From contig SZWC01001539.1 in assembly GCA_023375785.1 (NCBI GenBank), positions 124,504 to 188,503 on the forward strand: a DNA stretch of 64,000 bases. The letters are read 5' to 3'. The DNA is from Penium margaritaceum. Lineage: Eukaryota > Streptophyta > Zygnematophyceae > Desmidiales > Peniaceae. The position numbers and the translations under genes are program-made. Position 1 is the first letter of the stretch, and each line of letters starts with the position of its first letter. The notes under the pieces were generated by a model that made no database searches, was not told the DNA's origin, and worked only from the letters and a program-made list of their open reading frames with translations. Positions 13,401 through 24,107 of this stretch are shown one piece after another.

Positions 13401-16019
13401 TACCAAGTACAACGACCTTCATTTGGTAGTAGCACGGTGTGGCTACCATGTACAATGACCGACCAAAGTAGGCATATGTACTGCCTTTGACCAACGAAAT
13501 CCGCTGTGTGTGGTCAACGTTAACAACTCATAATACCAGTCACAAATGGTCAGAGGGGGGAAAAATTGTTTGAAAACACCAAGTATCACATAGCAGGCAC
13601 AAGGGGCTTCAATATGTTGTGGCACGATATGGAAACAATGCACGATGACCAACCAAAGTAGGCATATGTCGCTGACCATGACCAAGCAATGTCACAAAGT
13701 GTGGTAAACTTTGACAACTCACAACACGAGTCAGAAATGGTCAGGATGGAAGGTAATGGTTTGTGAATACTACTTATCTTCTAGCAAGTACAAGTACCTT
13801 TAACATGTAACGGCACAATGTGGCCTCAATGCACAGTGACCAACCAAAGTATGCATATGTCACTAACCATGACAAACAGATTTCACGTATGTGGTCAGTG
13901 TTGAAAACGCATAACACGAGTCACAAATGGTCAGAGGGGAAAACAATGGATTGGGGACACTATTCATCAACTAGCAAGTACAAAGACCTTCAACAAGAAG
14001 TGGCAGGGTATGGTTACCGTGCACAGTGACCAACCAAATGATGCATACGTCACTCACCATGACCAAATAATGTCACTAAGTGTGGTAAACTTTGACAACT
14101 CACAACACGAGTCACAAATGGTCAGGGTGGAATGTAATGGTTTGTGGATAACAGTTATCTAAAAGCAAGTACAAATACCTTCAATATGTAGTGGCACAAT
14201 GTGGCTTCGATGCATAGTGACCAACCAAAGTATGCATATGTCACTAACCATGACGAACAATTTTCACTTCATGTGATCAACGTTGAAAACGCATAACACG
14301 AGTCCCAAATGGTCAGGTGGGTAATCAATGGATTGGGAACACTAGTTATCAACTAGGAAGTACAAAGACCTTCGACAAGCAGTGGCACGGTATGGCTAGC
14401 GTGTACAGTGACCAACCAAAGGATGCATACGTCACTGACTACGACCGAATAAGTCCACTAAGTGTGGTCAACATTGACAACTCATAACACGAGCCACAAA
14501 TGGTCAGAGGGAGAGAAAATGGTTTGGGAAGCCTATGTATTGACTAGAAAGGACAAAGAACTTCAATACGTAGTGGCACGGTGTGGCTAATATGCACACC
14601 AAACAACCAAACTAGGTATATGTCATTGATCATGACCACATGACTTCAATATGGGTGGTCAATGTTGATCAACCATAACACGAGTCACAAACGGTCAGGA
14701 CAAGAAACAATGCTATGGGAATATTGGTTCTCAACTACCAAGTATAACCACCTTCATTCAGTAGAAGCACGGTGTGGCTATGATGTACAATGACCGACCA
14801 AAGTAGGCATATGTACTGCCTTTGACCAAAGACATCCGCTGTGTGTGGTCAACGTTGACAACTCATTATACGAGTCACAAAAAGTCAGAGGGGGAAACAA
14901 TGGTTTGGCAACACCAAGTATCACATAGCAAGCACAAGGGGCTTCAATACGTTGTGGCACGGTGTGGGGACCATGCACGACGACCAACCAATGTAGGCAT
15001 ATGTCACTGACCATGACCAAATAATCTCACTAAGTGTGGAAAACTTTGAAAACTCACAACGCGAGTCACAAATAGTCAGGGTGGAATGTAATGGTTTGTG
15101 AATACTAGTTATCTATGAGCAAGTGCAAATACCTTCAATATGTAGTGGCACAATGTGGCCTCAATGCACAGTGACCAACCAAAGTATGCATATGTCACTG
15201 ACTATGACGAACAAAATTCACTTCATGTGGTCAATGTTGAAAACGCATAACACGAGTCACAAATGGTCTGAGGGTAAAACAATGGATTGAGGACACTAGA
15301 TATCAACTAGCAAGTATAAAAACCTTAAACATGCAGTGGCACGGTATTGCTAGCGTGCACAGTGACCAACCAAAGGATGCATACGTCACTGACTACGACC
15401 GAACAAGTCCACTATGTGTGGTCCACATTGACAACTCATAACGCCAGTCCCAAATGGTCAGAGGGAGAGACAATGGTTTGGGAAGCATATTTATTGACTA
15501 GAAAGGACAGAGAACATAAATACGTAGTGGCACCGTGTGGCTACTATGCACACCAAACAATCAAACTAGGCATACGTCACTGATCATGACCACGGAATTT
15601 CAATATGGGTGGTCAACGTTGACCAACCATAACACGAGTCACAAATGGTAAGAAGAGGAAAGAATGCTATGAGAATATCGGTTCTCAACTACCAAGTACA
15701 ATGACCTTCAGTCAGTAGTAGCACGGTGTGCCTACCATGCACAATGACCGACCAAAGTAGGCATATGTACTGCCTTTGACCAGAGAAATCCGCTGTGTGT
15801 GGTCAACATTGACAACTTATAATACGAGTCACAAATGGTCAAAGGGGGAAACAATGGGTTGGGAATTTGTATCGACTGGCAAGTACAAAGACCTTCGATA
15901 AGTGGTGGCACGGTATGGCTACCATGCACAATGACCATCCAAAATGTTATTGTGTCATTGAATATCATAAAAAGAGTTTCAATGTGTCTTGTCAACTTTC
16001 ATTCTTATGGCTGGTCAAT

Positions 16020-16552
16020 CGCAACAATGGTTGAGAGGTTATTCAAGCTCGAAGTTGCAAAATTCAAAACGTAGTCTACATCATTTATTTATGAATAAAT
16101 TGAAATTGTTATCATTAATACTTTTGAAAACAACCATATAATCTTACACCCCCTTATTTTATGCCCTTTACCCATAGCAACCCTTATAATGTCATTTGGA
16201 CAACATATGAACACCATGTGAGTTGGCTTTGTGCTTAAAGAGTTAGATTCTGGAGCGATAGGTCTTGGGTTTGAATCATCATACGCGCAATACATAATAG
16301 GTTCGCGACCTGGGGGGACAGGGGGTGGGGAGGGGGGCGGCCGTGTTGTGCTACCTCAACTCTACCTTTGAGCGTTAGCCGTGGGGGGGGGGGGGGGGAG
16401 GGGGGGGGTCATAATGCGGTCGCAAATCTGTCCTCCAGGTCGTCCACGGAACATCCCTATAGGGGGGTTGGAGGGAGTAGTCCAGTGAAGGCACCTACGC
16501 GTAACAAATAAACAAAAACCGGCATGGTGTCAAAGGGATAATCCTTTTGCTA
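16020..16552 (+). mobile_element. Insert with tRNA-like Pol III boxes, copy 1 (SINE-like)
   Basis: Non-satellite block inside a strongly diverged monomer. Satellite similarity fades after about 16,010 and resumes at ATTTATTGACTAGCAAGTG near 16,550. A tRNA-like stretch lies at about 16,220-16,280: an A-box-like TGGCTTTGTG at 16,224-16,233 and a B-box-like GGTTTGAATC at 16,268-16,277, 44 bases apart start to start, as in tRNA-derived SINE heads. Upstream is AT-rich sequence; downstream is a G-homopolymer-rich part (16 G, one A, then about 9 G near 16,383-16,408). The same block recurs at 18.2, 27.2 and 30.2 kb in the same satellite context. Clear target duplications were not found and the exact ends are uncertain. 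It may be a SINE or a composite insertion. Confidence 0.6.
16224..16277 (+). promoter_or_regulatory. Candidate internal Pol III promoter (A and B boxes)
   Basis: TGGCTTTGTG resembles the tRNA A box (TRGCNNAGTGG) and GGTTTGAATC resembles the B box (GGTTCGAATCC). The related copies match better: on the minus strand at 27,453-27,507 they read TGGCTTAGTG and GGTTTGAATCC. No complete tRNA cloverleaf is apparent to me, so this is a tRNA-like relic and not a tRNA gene. Confidence 0.5.
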
Positions 16553-17537
16553 TTTATTGACTAGCAAGTGTAAATACTTTCAGCAAGTAGTGGAACGGTG
16601 TGGCTACCATGTACAATGACCAACCAGATTAGGCATGTGCCACTTACGATGACCAAATAACTTTACAATGTGTGGTTAACGTTGACAACCCATAACATGG
16701 GCCACGAATTGTCAGAGGAGGAAACAATGAGTTGGGAATATCACGAATCACATAGCAAGCACAAGGGGCTTCAATACGTAGTGGCACGGTGTGGAGACCA
16801 TGCAGGATGACCAACCAAAGTAGGCATATGTCACTGACCATGACCAAACAATGTCACTAAGTGTGGTAAACATTAACAACTCACAACACGAGTCACTAAT
16901 GGTCTGGGTGGAAGGTAATGGTTTGTGAATAATAGTTATCTACTAGACAGTACAAAAACCTTCAATATGTAGTGGCACAATATGGCTTCAATGCACAGTG
17001 ACCAACCGAAGTATACATATGTCACTGAACATGACGAAAGAATCTCACTTCGTGTGGTCCACGTTGAAAATGCATAACTCGAGTCACAAATGGTCAGAGG
17101 GGAAAACAATGGATTGGGAACACTAGTTATCAACTAGGAAGTACAAAGACCTTCAACAAGCAGTGGCACGGTATGGCTAGCGTGCACAGTGACCAACCAA
17201 AGGATGCATACGTCACTGACTACAACCGAATAAGTCCACTAGGTGTGGTCAACACTGACAACTCATAACACGAGTCACAAATGGTCAGAGGGAGAGACAA
17301 TGGTTTGGGAAGCCTATGTATTGACTAGGAAGGACAAAGAACTTTAATACGTAGTGGCACGGTGTGGCTAATATGCACACCAAACAACCAAACTAGGCAT
17401 ATGTCACTGATCATGACCACATAACTTCAATATGGGTGGTCAACGTTGACCAACCATAACACAAGTCACAAACGGTCAGGACAGGAAACAATGCTATGGG
17501 AATATCGGTTCTCAACTACCAAGTACAACGACCTTCA
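16553..17537 (+). repeat. Satellite array, + orientation, between insert copy 1 and the gap
   Basis: Monomers resume mid-unit after the insert and continue D, A, B2, E and part of C, breaking off in the C block ACTACCAAGTACAACGACC. The unit just after the insert is a diverged type (GTTAACGTTGACAACCCATA, with ATGGGCCACGAATTGTC) that elsewhere occurs only next to this same insert. Confidence 0.9.
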
Positions 17538-18161
17538 NNNNNNNNNNNNNNNNNNNNNNNNNNNNNNNNNNNNNNNNNNNNNNNNNNNNNNNNNNNNNNN
17601 NNNNNNNNNNNNNNNNNNNNNNNNNNNNNNNNNNNNNNNNNNNNNNNNNNNNNNNNNNNNNNNNNNNNNNNNNNNNNNNNNNNNNNNNNNNNNNNNNNNN
17701 NNNNNNNNNNNNNNNNNNNNNNNNNNNNNNNNNNNNNNNNNNNNNNNNNNNNNNNNNNNNNNNNNNNNNNNNNNNNNNNNNNNNNNNNNNNNNNNNNNNN
17801 NNNNNNNNNNNNNNNNNNNNNNNNNNNNNNNNNNNNNNNNNNNNNNNNNNNNNNNNNNNNNNNNNNNNNNNNNNNNNNNNNNNNNNNNNNNNNNNNNNNN
17901 NNNNNNNNNNNNNNNNNNNNNNNNNNNNNNNNNNNNNNNNNNNNNNNNNNNNNNNNNNNNNNNNNNNNNNNNNNNNNNNNNNNNNNNNNNNNNNNNNNNN
18001 NNNNNNNNNNNNNNNNNNNNNNNNNNNNNNNNNNNNNNNNNNNNNNNNNNNNNNNNNNNNNNNNNNNNNNNNNNNNNNNNNNNNNNNNNNNNNNNNNNNN
18101 NNNNNNNNNNNNNNNNNNNNNNNNNNNNNNNNNNNNNNNNNNNNNNNNNNNNNNNNNNNNN
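17538..18161. other. Assembly gap (624 N)
   Basis: A run of 624 unknown bases. Left of it is a C monomer cut in its middle; right of it is the G-rich part of the tRNA-box insert. Aligned to copy 1, the missing piece should be about 694 bases: the rest of C, the diverged monomer, and the first part of the insert including its long G run. The reading frames that span the gap are meaningless. Confidence 0.95.
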
Positions 18162-18309
18162 TGTGTCATAATGCGGTCGGAATCTGTCCTCCAGGTCCTC
18201 CACGGAACATCTCTATAGGGGGGTGGGGGGGAGTATTTCAGTGAAGGCACGTACGCGTAGCAAATAAAAGAAAATCGGCCTGGTGTCAAAGGGACAAACC
18301 TTTTCCTAT
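18162..18309 (+). mobile_element. Insert with tRNA-like boxes, copy 2 (right part only)
   Basis: From GTCATAATGCGG to the resumption of satellite at ATCGACTAGCAAGTG this matches copy 1 from 16,408 to 16,552, with the same features in the same order (CTGTCCTCCAGG, a short G run, GGTGTCAAAGGG). The tRNA-like part would lie in the gap. The downstream junction with satellite is in the same place as in copy 1, which shows amplification of insert and satellite as one unit. Confidence 0.7.
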
Positions 18310-21300
18310 TTATCGACTAGCAAGTGAAAACACTTTCAACAAGGAGTGGAACGGTGTGGCTACCATGTACAATGACCAACCAGATTAGGCATGTGCCACT
18401 TACCATGACCAAATGATTTTACTCTGCGTGGTTAACGTTGACAATCCATAATCTGGGCCACGAATTGTCAGAGGGGGAAACAATGGGTTGGGAACACCAC
18501 GAATCACATAGCAAGCACAAGGGGCTTCAATACGTTGAGGCACGTTGTGGAAACCAAGCACGATGACCAACCAAAGTACGCATATGTCACTGACCATGAC
18601 CAAATAATGTCACTAAGTGTGGTAAACTTTGAAAACTCACAACACGAGTCACAAATGGTCAGGGTGGAAGGTAATGGTTTGTTAATAATAGTTATCTACT
18701 AGAAAGTACAAATACCTTCAATATGTAGTGGCACAACGTGGCTTCAATGCACAGTGACCAACCAAAGTATGCATATGTCACTGAACATGACGAAAGAATT
18801 TCACTTCATGTGGTCGACGTTGAAAACGCATAACACGAGTCACAGATGGTCAGAGGGGAAAACAATGGGTTGGGAACACCAGTTATTAACTAGGAAGTAC
18901 AAAGACCTTCAACAAGCAGTGGCACGGTATGGCTAGCGTGCACAGTGACCAACCAAAGGAGGCATGCATCACCGACTACGACCGAATAAGTCCCCTATGT
19001 TTGGTCAACATTGACAACTCATAACACGAGTCACAAATGGTCAAATGGAGAGACAATGGTTTGGGAAGCCTATGTATTGACTAGAAAGGACAAAGAACTT
19101 CAATACGTAGTGGCACGGTGTGGCTAACATGCACGCCAAACAACCAAACTAGGCATATGTCACTGATCATGACCACATAATTTCAATATGGGTGGTCAAC
19201 GTTGACCAACCATAACACGAGTAAAAAACGGTGAGGACATGAAAACATGCTATGCGAATGTCGATTCTCAACTACCAAGTACGACGACCTTCAGTCACTA
19301 GTAGCACGGTGTGGCTACCGTGCACAATGACCGACAAACGTAGGCATATGTACTGCCTTTGACCAAAGAATCTGCTGTGTGTGGTCAACGTTGACAACTC
19401 ATAATACGAGTCACAAATGGTTAGAGGGGGAAAAAATGGGTTGGGAACACCAAGTATCACATAGCAAGCACAAGGGGCTTCAATACCTTGTGGCACGGTG
19501 TGGAGACCATGCACGATGACCAGCCAAAGTAGGCATATGTCGCTGACCATGACCAAGTAATGTCACTAAGTGTGGTAAACTTTGACAACTCACAACACGA
19601 GACAAAATTGTTAGGGTGGAAGGTAATGGTTTGTGAATACTAGTTATCTACAAGCAAGTACAAATACCTTCAATATGTAGTGGCACAATGTGGCTTCGAT
19701 GCACAATGACCAACCAAAGTATGCATATGTCACTAACCATGACGAACAAATTTGACTTCATGTAATCAACGTTGAAAACGCATAAGGCGAGTCACAAATG
19801 GTCAGAGGGGAAAACAATGGATAGGGAATCATATTTATTGGCTAGAAAGGACAAAGGACTTCAATACGTAGCGGCACGGTGTGACTAATATGCACACCAA
19901 ACAATCAAACTAGGCATATGTCACTGATCATGACAAGATAAATTCAATATGGGCGGTCAACGTTGACCAACCATAACATGAGTCACAAACGGTCAGGAGA
20001 GGAAACAATGCTATGAGAATATCGGTTCTCAACTACCAAGTACAATGACCTTCAGTCAGTAGTAGCGCGGTGTGGCTACCATGCGCAATGACCGACCAAA
20101 GTAGGCATGTTTACTGCCTTTGACCAAAGAAATCCGCTGTGTATGGTCCACGTTGACAACTCATAATGGGAGTCACAAATGGTCAGAGGGGAAAACAATG
20201 GTTTGGGAACACCACGTATCACATAGCAAGCACAATGGGCTTCAATATGTTGTGGCACGGTGTGGGGACCATGCACGATGACCAACCAAAGTAGGCATAT
20301 GTCACTGACCATGACCAAATAATGTCACTAAGTGTGGTAAACTTTGACAACTTACAACACGAGTCACAAATGGTCAGGTTGGAAGGTAATGGTTTGTGAA
20401 TACTTGTTATCTACTACAAAGTACAAATAACTTCAATATGTAGTGGCACAATATGGCTTCAATGCACAGTGACCAACCAAAGTATGCATATGTCACTGAA
20501 CATGACGAAAGAATTTCACTTCATGTGGTCAACGTTGAAAACGCATAACACGAGTCACAAATGGTCAGAGGGGAAAACAATGGAGTGGGAACACTAGTTG
20601 TCAATTAGGAAGTACAAAGACCTTCAACAAGCACTGGCACGGTATGGCTAGCGTGTACAGTGACCAACCAAATGATGCACATGTCGCTGACTACGACCGA
20701 GTAAGTTCACTATGTGTGGTCAACATTGACAACTCATAACACGAGTCACAAATGGTCAGAGGGAGAGACAATGGTTTGGGAAGCCTATGTATTGACTAGA
20801 AAGGACAAATAACTTCAATACGTAGTGGCACGGTGTGGCTAATATGCACACCAAACAACCAAACTAGGCATATGTCACTGACCATGACCACATAATTTCA
20901 ATATGGGTGGTCAACGTTGACCAACCATAACACGAGTCACAAACGGTTAGGACATGGAACAATGCTATGGGGATGTCGGTTCTCAACTACCAAGTACAAC
21001 GACCTTCATTCAGTAGTAGCACTGTGTGGCTACCATGTACAATGACCGACCAAATTAGGCATATGTACTGCCTTTGACCAAAGAATTCCGCTTTGTGTGG
21101 TCAGTGTTGACAACTCATAATACGAGTCACAAATGGTCATAGGGGGAAACAATGGTTTGGGAACACCAAGTATCACATAGCAAGCACAAGGGGCTTCAAT
21201 ACGTTGTGGCATGGTGTGGAGACCATGCACGATGACCAACCAAAGTAGGCATATGTCGCTCACACAGACCAAATAATGTCACTAAGTCTGGTACACTTTG

Positions 21301-24104
21301 ACAACTCACAACACGAGTCACAAATGGTGAGTGTGGAAGGCAATGGTTTGTGAATAATTATTATCTACAAGCAAGTACAAATACCTTCAATATATAGTGG
21401 CACAATGTGGCATCAATGCACAGTGACCATTCAAAGTATGCATATGTCACTAACCATGACGAACAAGTTTAACTTCATGTGATCAACGTTGAAAACACAT
21501 AATACGAGTCCCAGATGGTCAGGTGGGAAAACAATGGATTAAGAAGCCTTTGTATTGGCTAAAAAGAACAAAGAACTTTAATACGTATTGGCACGGTGTG
21601 GCTTATATGCACACCAAACAATCAAACTAGGCACATGTCACAGAACATGACAAAAAAATTTCAAAATGGGTGGTCAACGTTGACCAACCATAAAACGAGT
21701 CAAAAACGGTCAGGAGAGGAAACAATGCTATGAGAATATCGGTCCTCAACTACCAAGTACAATGAACTTCAGTCAGTAGTAGTGCGGTGTGGCTACCATG
21801 AACAATGACCAACCAAAGCAGGCATATTTACTGCATTTGACCAAAGAAATCCGCTGTGTGTGGTCCACGTTGACAACTCATAACACGAGTCACAAATATA
21901 GAGAGGGGGAAACAATGGTTTGGGAACACCACGTATCACATAGCAAGCACAAGGGGCTTCAATATGTTGTGGCACGGTGTGGAGACCATGCACGAAGACC
22001 AACCAAAGTAGGCATATGTCACTGACCATGACCAAGTAATGTCACGAAGTGTGGTAAACTTTGACAACTCACAACACAAGTCACAAATGGTCGGGGTGGA
22101 AGGTAATGGTTTGTGAATACAAGTTATATATTAGCAAGTACAAATACCTTCAATATGTAGTGGCACAATGTGGCTTCAATGTACAGTGACCACCCAAAGT
22201 ATGCATATGTCACTGACCATGACGAAAGAATTTCACTTCATGTGGTCAACGTTGAAAACGCATAACACGAGTCACAACTGGTCAGAGGGAAAAAAATGGG
22301 TTGGGAACACTAGTTATCAACTAGGAAGTACAACGACCTTCGACAAGCAAGGGCACGGTATGGCTAGCCTGCACAGTGACCAACCAAAGGATGCATACGT
22401 CACTGACCACGACCGAATAAGTCCACTATGTGTGGTCAACATTGACAACTCATAACACGAGTCACAAATGGTCACAGGGAGAGAAAATGGTTTGGGAAGC
22501 CTATGAACTGAATAGAAAGGACAAAGAACATCAATACGTAGTGGCACGGTGTGGCTAATATGCACACCAAACAACCAAACTAGGCATATGTCACTGATCA
22601 TGACCACATAATTTCAATATGGGTGGTCAACGTTGACCAACCATACCACGAGTCAGAAACGGTCAGGACAGGAAACGATGCTATAGGGATGTCGGTTCTC
22701 AACTACCAAGTACAATGACCTTGATTCAGTAGTAGCACGGTGTGGCTACCATGTACAATGACCAACCAAAGTAGGCATATGTATTGCCTTTGACCAAAGA
22801 AATCCGCTTTTGTGGTCAACGTTGACAGCCCATGAAACGAGACACAAATGGTCAGAGGGGGAAACAATGGTTTAGGAACACCAAGTATCACATGGCAAGC
22901 ACAAGGGGCTTCAATACGTTGTGGCATGGTGTGGAGACCATGCACGATGACCAACCAAAGTAGGCATATGTCGCTTAGCATGACCAAAAAATGTCACTAA
23001 GTGTGGTAAACTTTGACAACTCACAACCCGAGTCACAAATGGTCAGGGTGGAAGGTAATGGTTTGTGAATACACGTTATCTACTAGCAAGTACAAATACC
23101 TTCAATATGTAGCGGCAGAATGTGGCTTCAATGCACTGTGGCCAATAAAGTATGCATATGTCACTGAACATGATGAAAGAATTTCACTTCATGTGGTCAA
23201 CGTTGAAAACGCATAACACGAGTCACAAATGGTCAGAGGGGAAATCAATGGATTCGGAACACTAGTTATCAACTAGGAAGTACAATGACCTTCAACAAAC
23301 ATTGGCATGGTATGGCTAGCGTGCACTGTGACCAACCAAAGGATGCATACGTCACTGACTACGACCGAATAAGTCCACTATGTGTGGTCAACATTGACAA
23401 GTCATAACACGAGTCACAAATGGTGAGAGGGAGAGACAATGGGTTAGGAAGCCTATGTATTGACTAGAAAGGACAAAGAACTTCAATACGTGGTGGCACG
23501 GTGTGGCTAATATGCACACCAAACAACCAAACTAGGCATATGTCACTGATCATGACCACATAATTTCAATATGGGTGGTCAACGTTGACTAACCATAACA
23601 CGAGTCACAAACGGTCAGGACAGGAAACAATGCCATGGGAATATCGGTTCTCAACTACCAAGTACAACGACCTTCAGTCAGTAGTAGCACGATGTGGCTA
23701 CCATGCACAATGACCGACCAAAGAAGGCATATGTACTGCCTTTGACCAAAGAAATCCGCTGTGTGTGGTCAATGTTGACAACTCATAATACAAGTCACAA
23801 ATGGTCAGAGGGGAAAACAATGGTTTGGGAACACCAACTATCACATAGCAAGCACTAGGGGTTTCAATGCATTATGGCATGGTGTGGAGACCATGCACGA
23901 TGACCAACCAAAGTAGGCATATGTCGCTGACCATGACCACGTAATGTCACTAAGTGTGGTAAACTTTGACAACTTACGACCCGAGTCACAAATGGTCAAG
24001 GTGGAAGGTAATGGTTCGTGGATACTAGTTATCTACAAGCAAGTACAAGTACCTTCGATATGTAGTGGCACAATGTGGCTTCGATGCACAGTGACCAGCC
24101 AAAG
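18310..24104 (+). repeat. Satellite higher-order repeat array, + orientation, up to the inversion
   Basis: About 30 monomers of the same subtypes, in four- and five-unit HORs (A starts near 18,620, 19,574, 20,336, 21,290, 22,054, 23,007 and 23,957). The last A monomer is cut after TGACCAGCCAAAGTA. No gene is seen. Confidence 0.93.
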
Positions 24105-24107
24105 TAT
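24104..24107. other. Inversion junction in the satellite array
   Basis: A + oriented A monomer (CAGTGACCAGCCAAAGTAT) runs directly into a reverse-complement D monomer (GTATTGAAGCCCCTTGTG). The four bases GTAT are shared by both sides. All satellite to the left is +, all to the right is -. There is no spacer, N or other element at the junction. Confidence 0.85.

Larger units (their letters stand above)
863..16019 (+). repeat. Satellite higher-order repeat array, + orientation
   Basis: About 80 tandem monomers of about 190 bp with no gap. Subtypes follow each other in a fixed order. The four-unit form is A (GTAAACTTTGACAACTCACA), B1 (GTTGAAAACGC, ending near AATATGGGTG), C (GTTGACCAACC, with GAATATCGGTTCTCAAC), D (GTTGACAACTCATAATACG, with AAGCACAAGGGGCTTC). 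The five-unit form is A, B2, E, C, D. Subtype A starts near 1319, 2079, 2839, 3796, 4579, 5537, 5729 and 6680 show spacings of about 760 and 957 bp, plus shorter irregular ones. Conserved landmarks are CACGAGTCACAAATGGTC, an AAGTACAAATACCTTCAATA-type block and GCATATGTCACT. Many open frames of 60-80 codons occur at corresponding places in the copies; they have no recognisable domain and I do not call them genes. Array type and order suggest centromeric or subtelomeric heterochromatin, which sequence alone cannot settle. Confidence 0.93.

Noticed and set aside
863-16019. CRISPR-like array of short repeats and spacers
   Set aside because: The repeating unit is about 190 bp and the parts between the conserved cores are themselves repeated, so there are no unique spacers.
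16215-16285. A true tRNA gene
   Set aside because: Only A- and B-box-like segments are recognisable. I could not form a complete acceptor and anticodon stem, and the other three copies are in the same repeat context.
17446-18289. Long open frames of 220-257 codons around 17.5-18.2 kb
   Set aside because: They consist almost entirely of the N gap.
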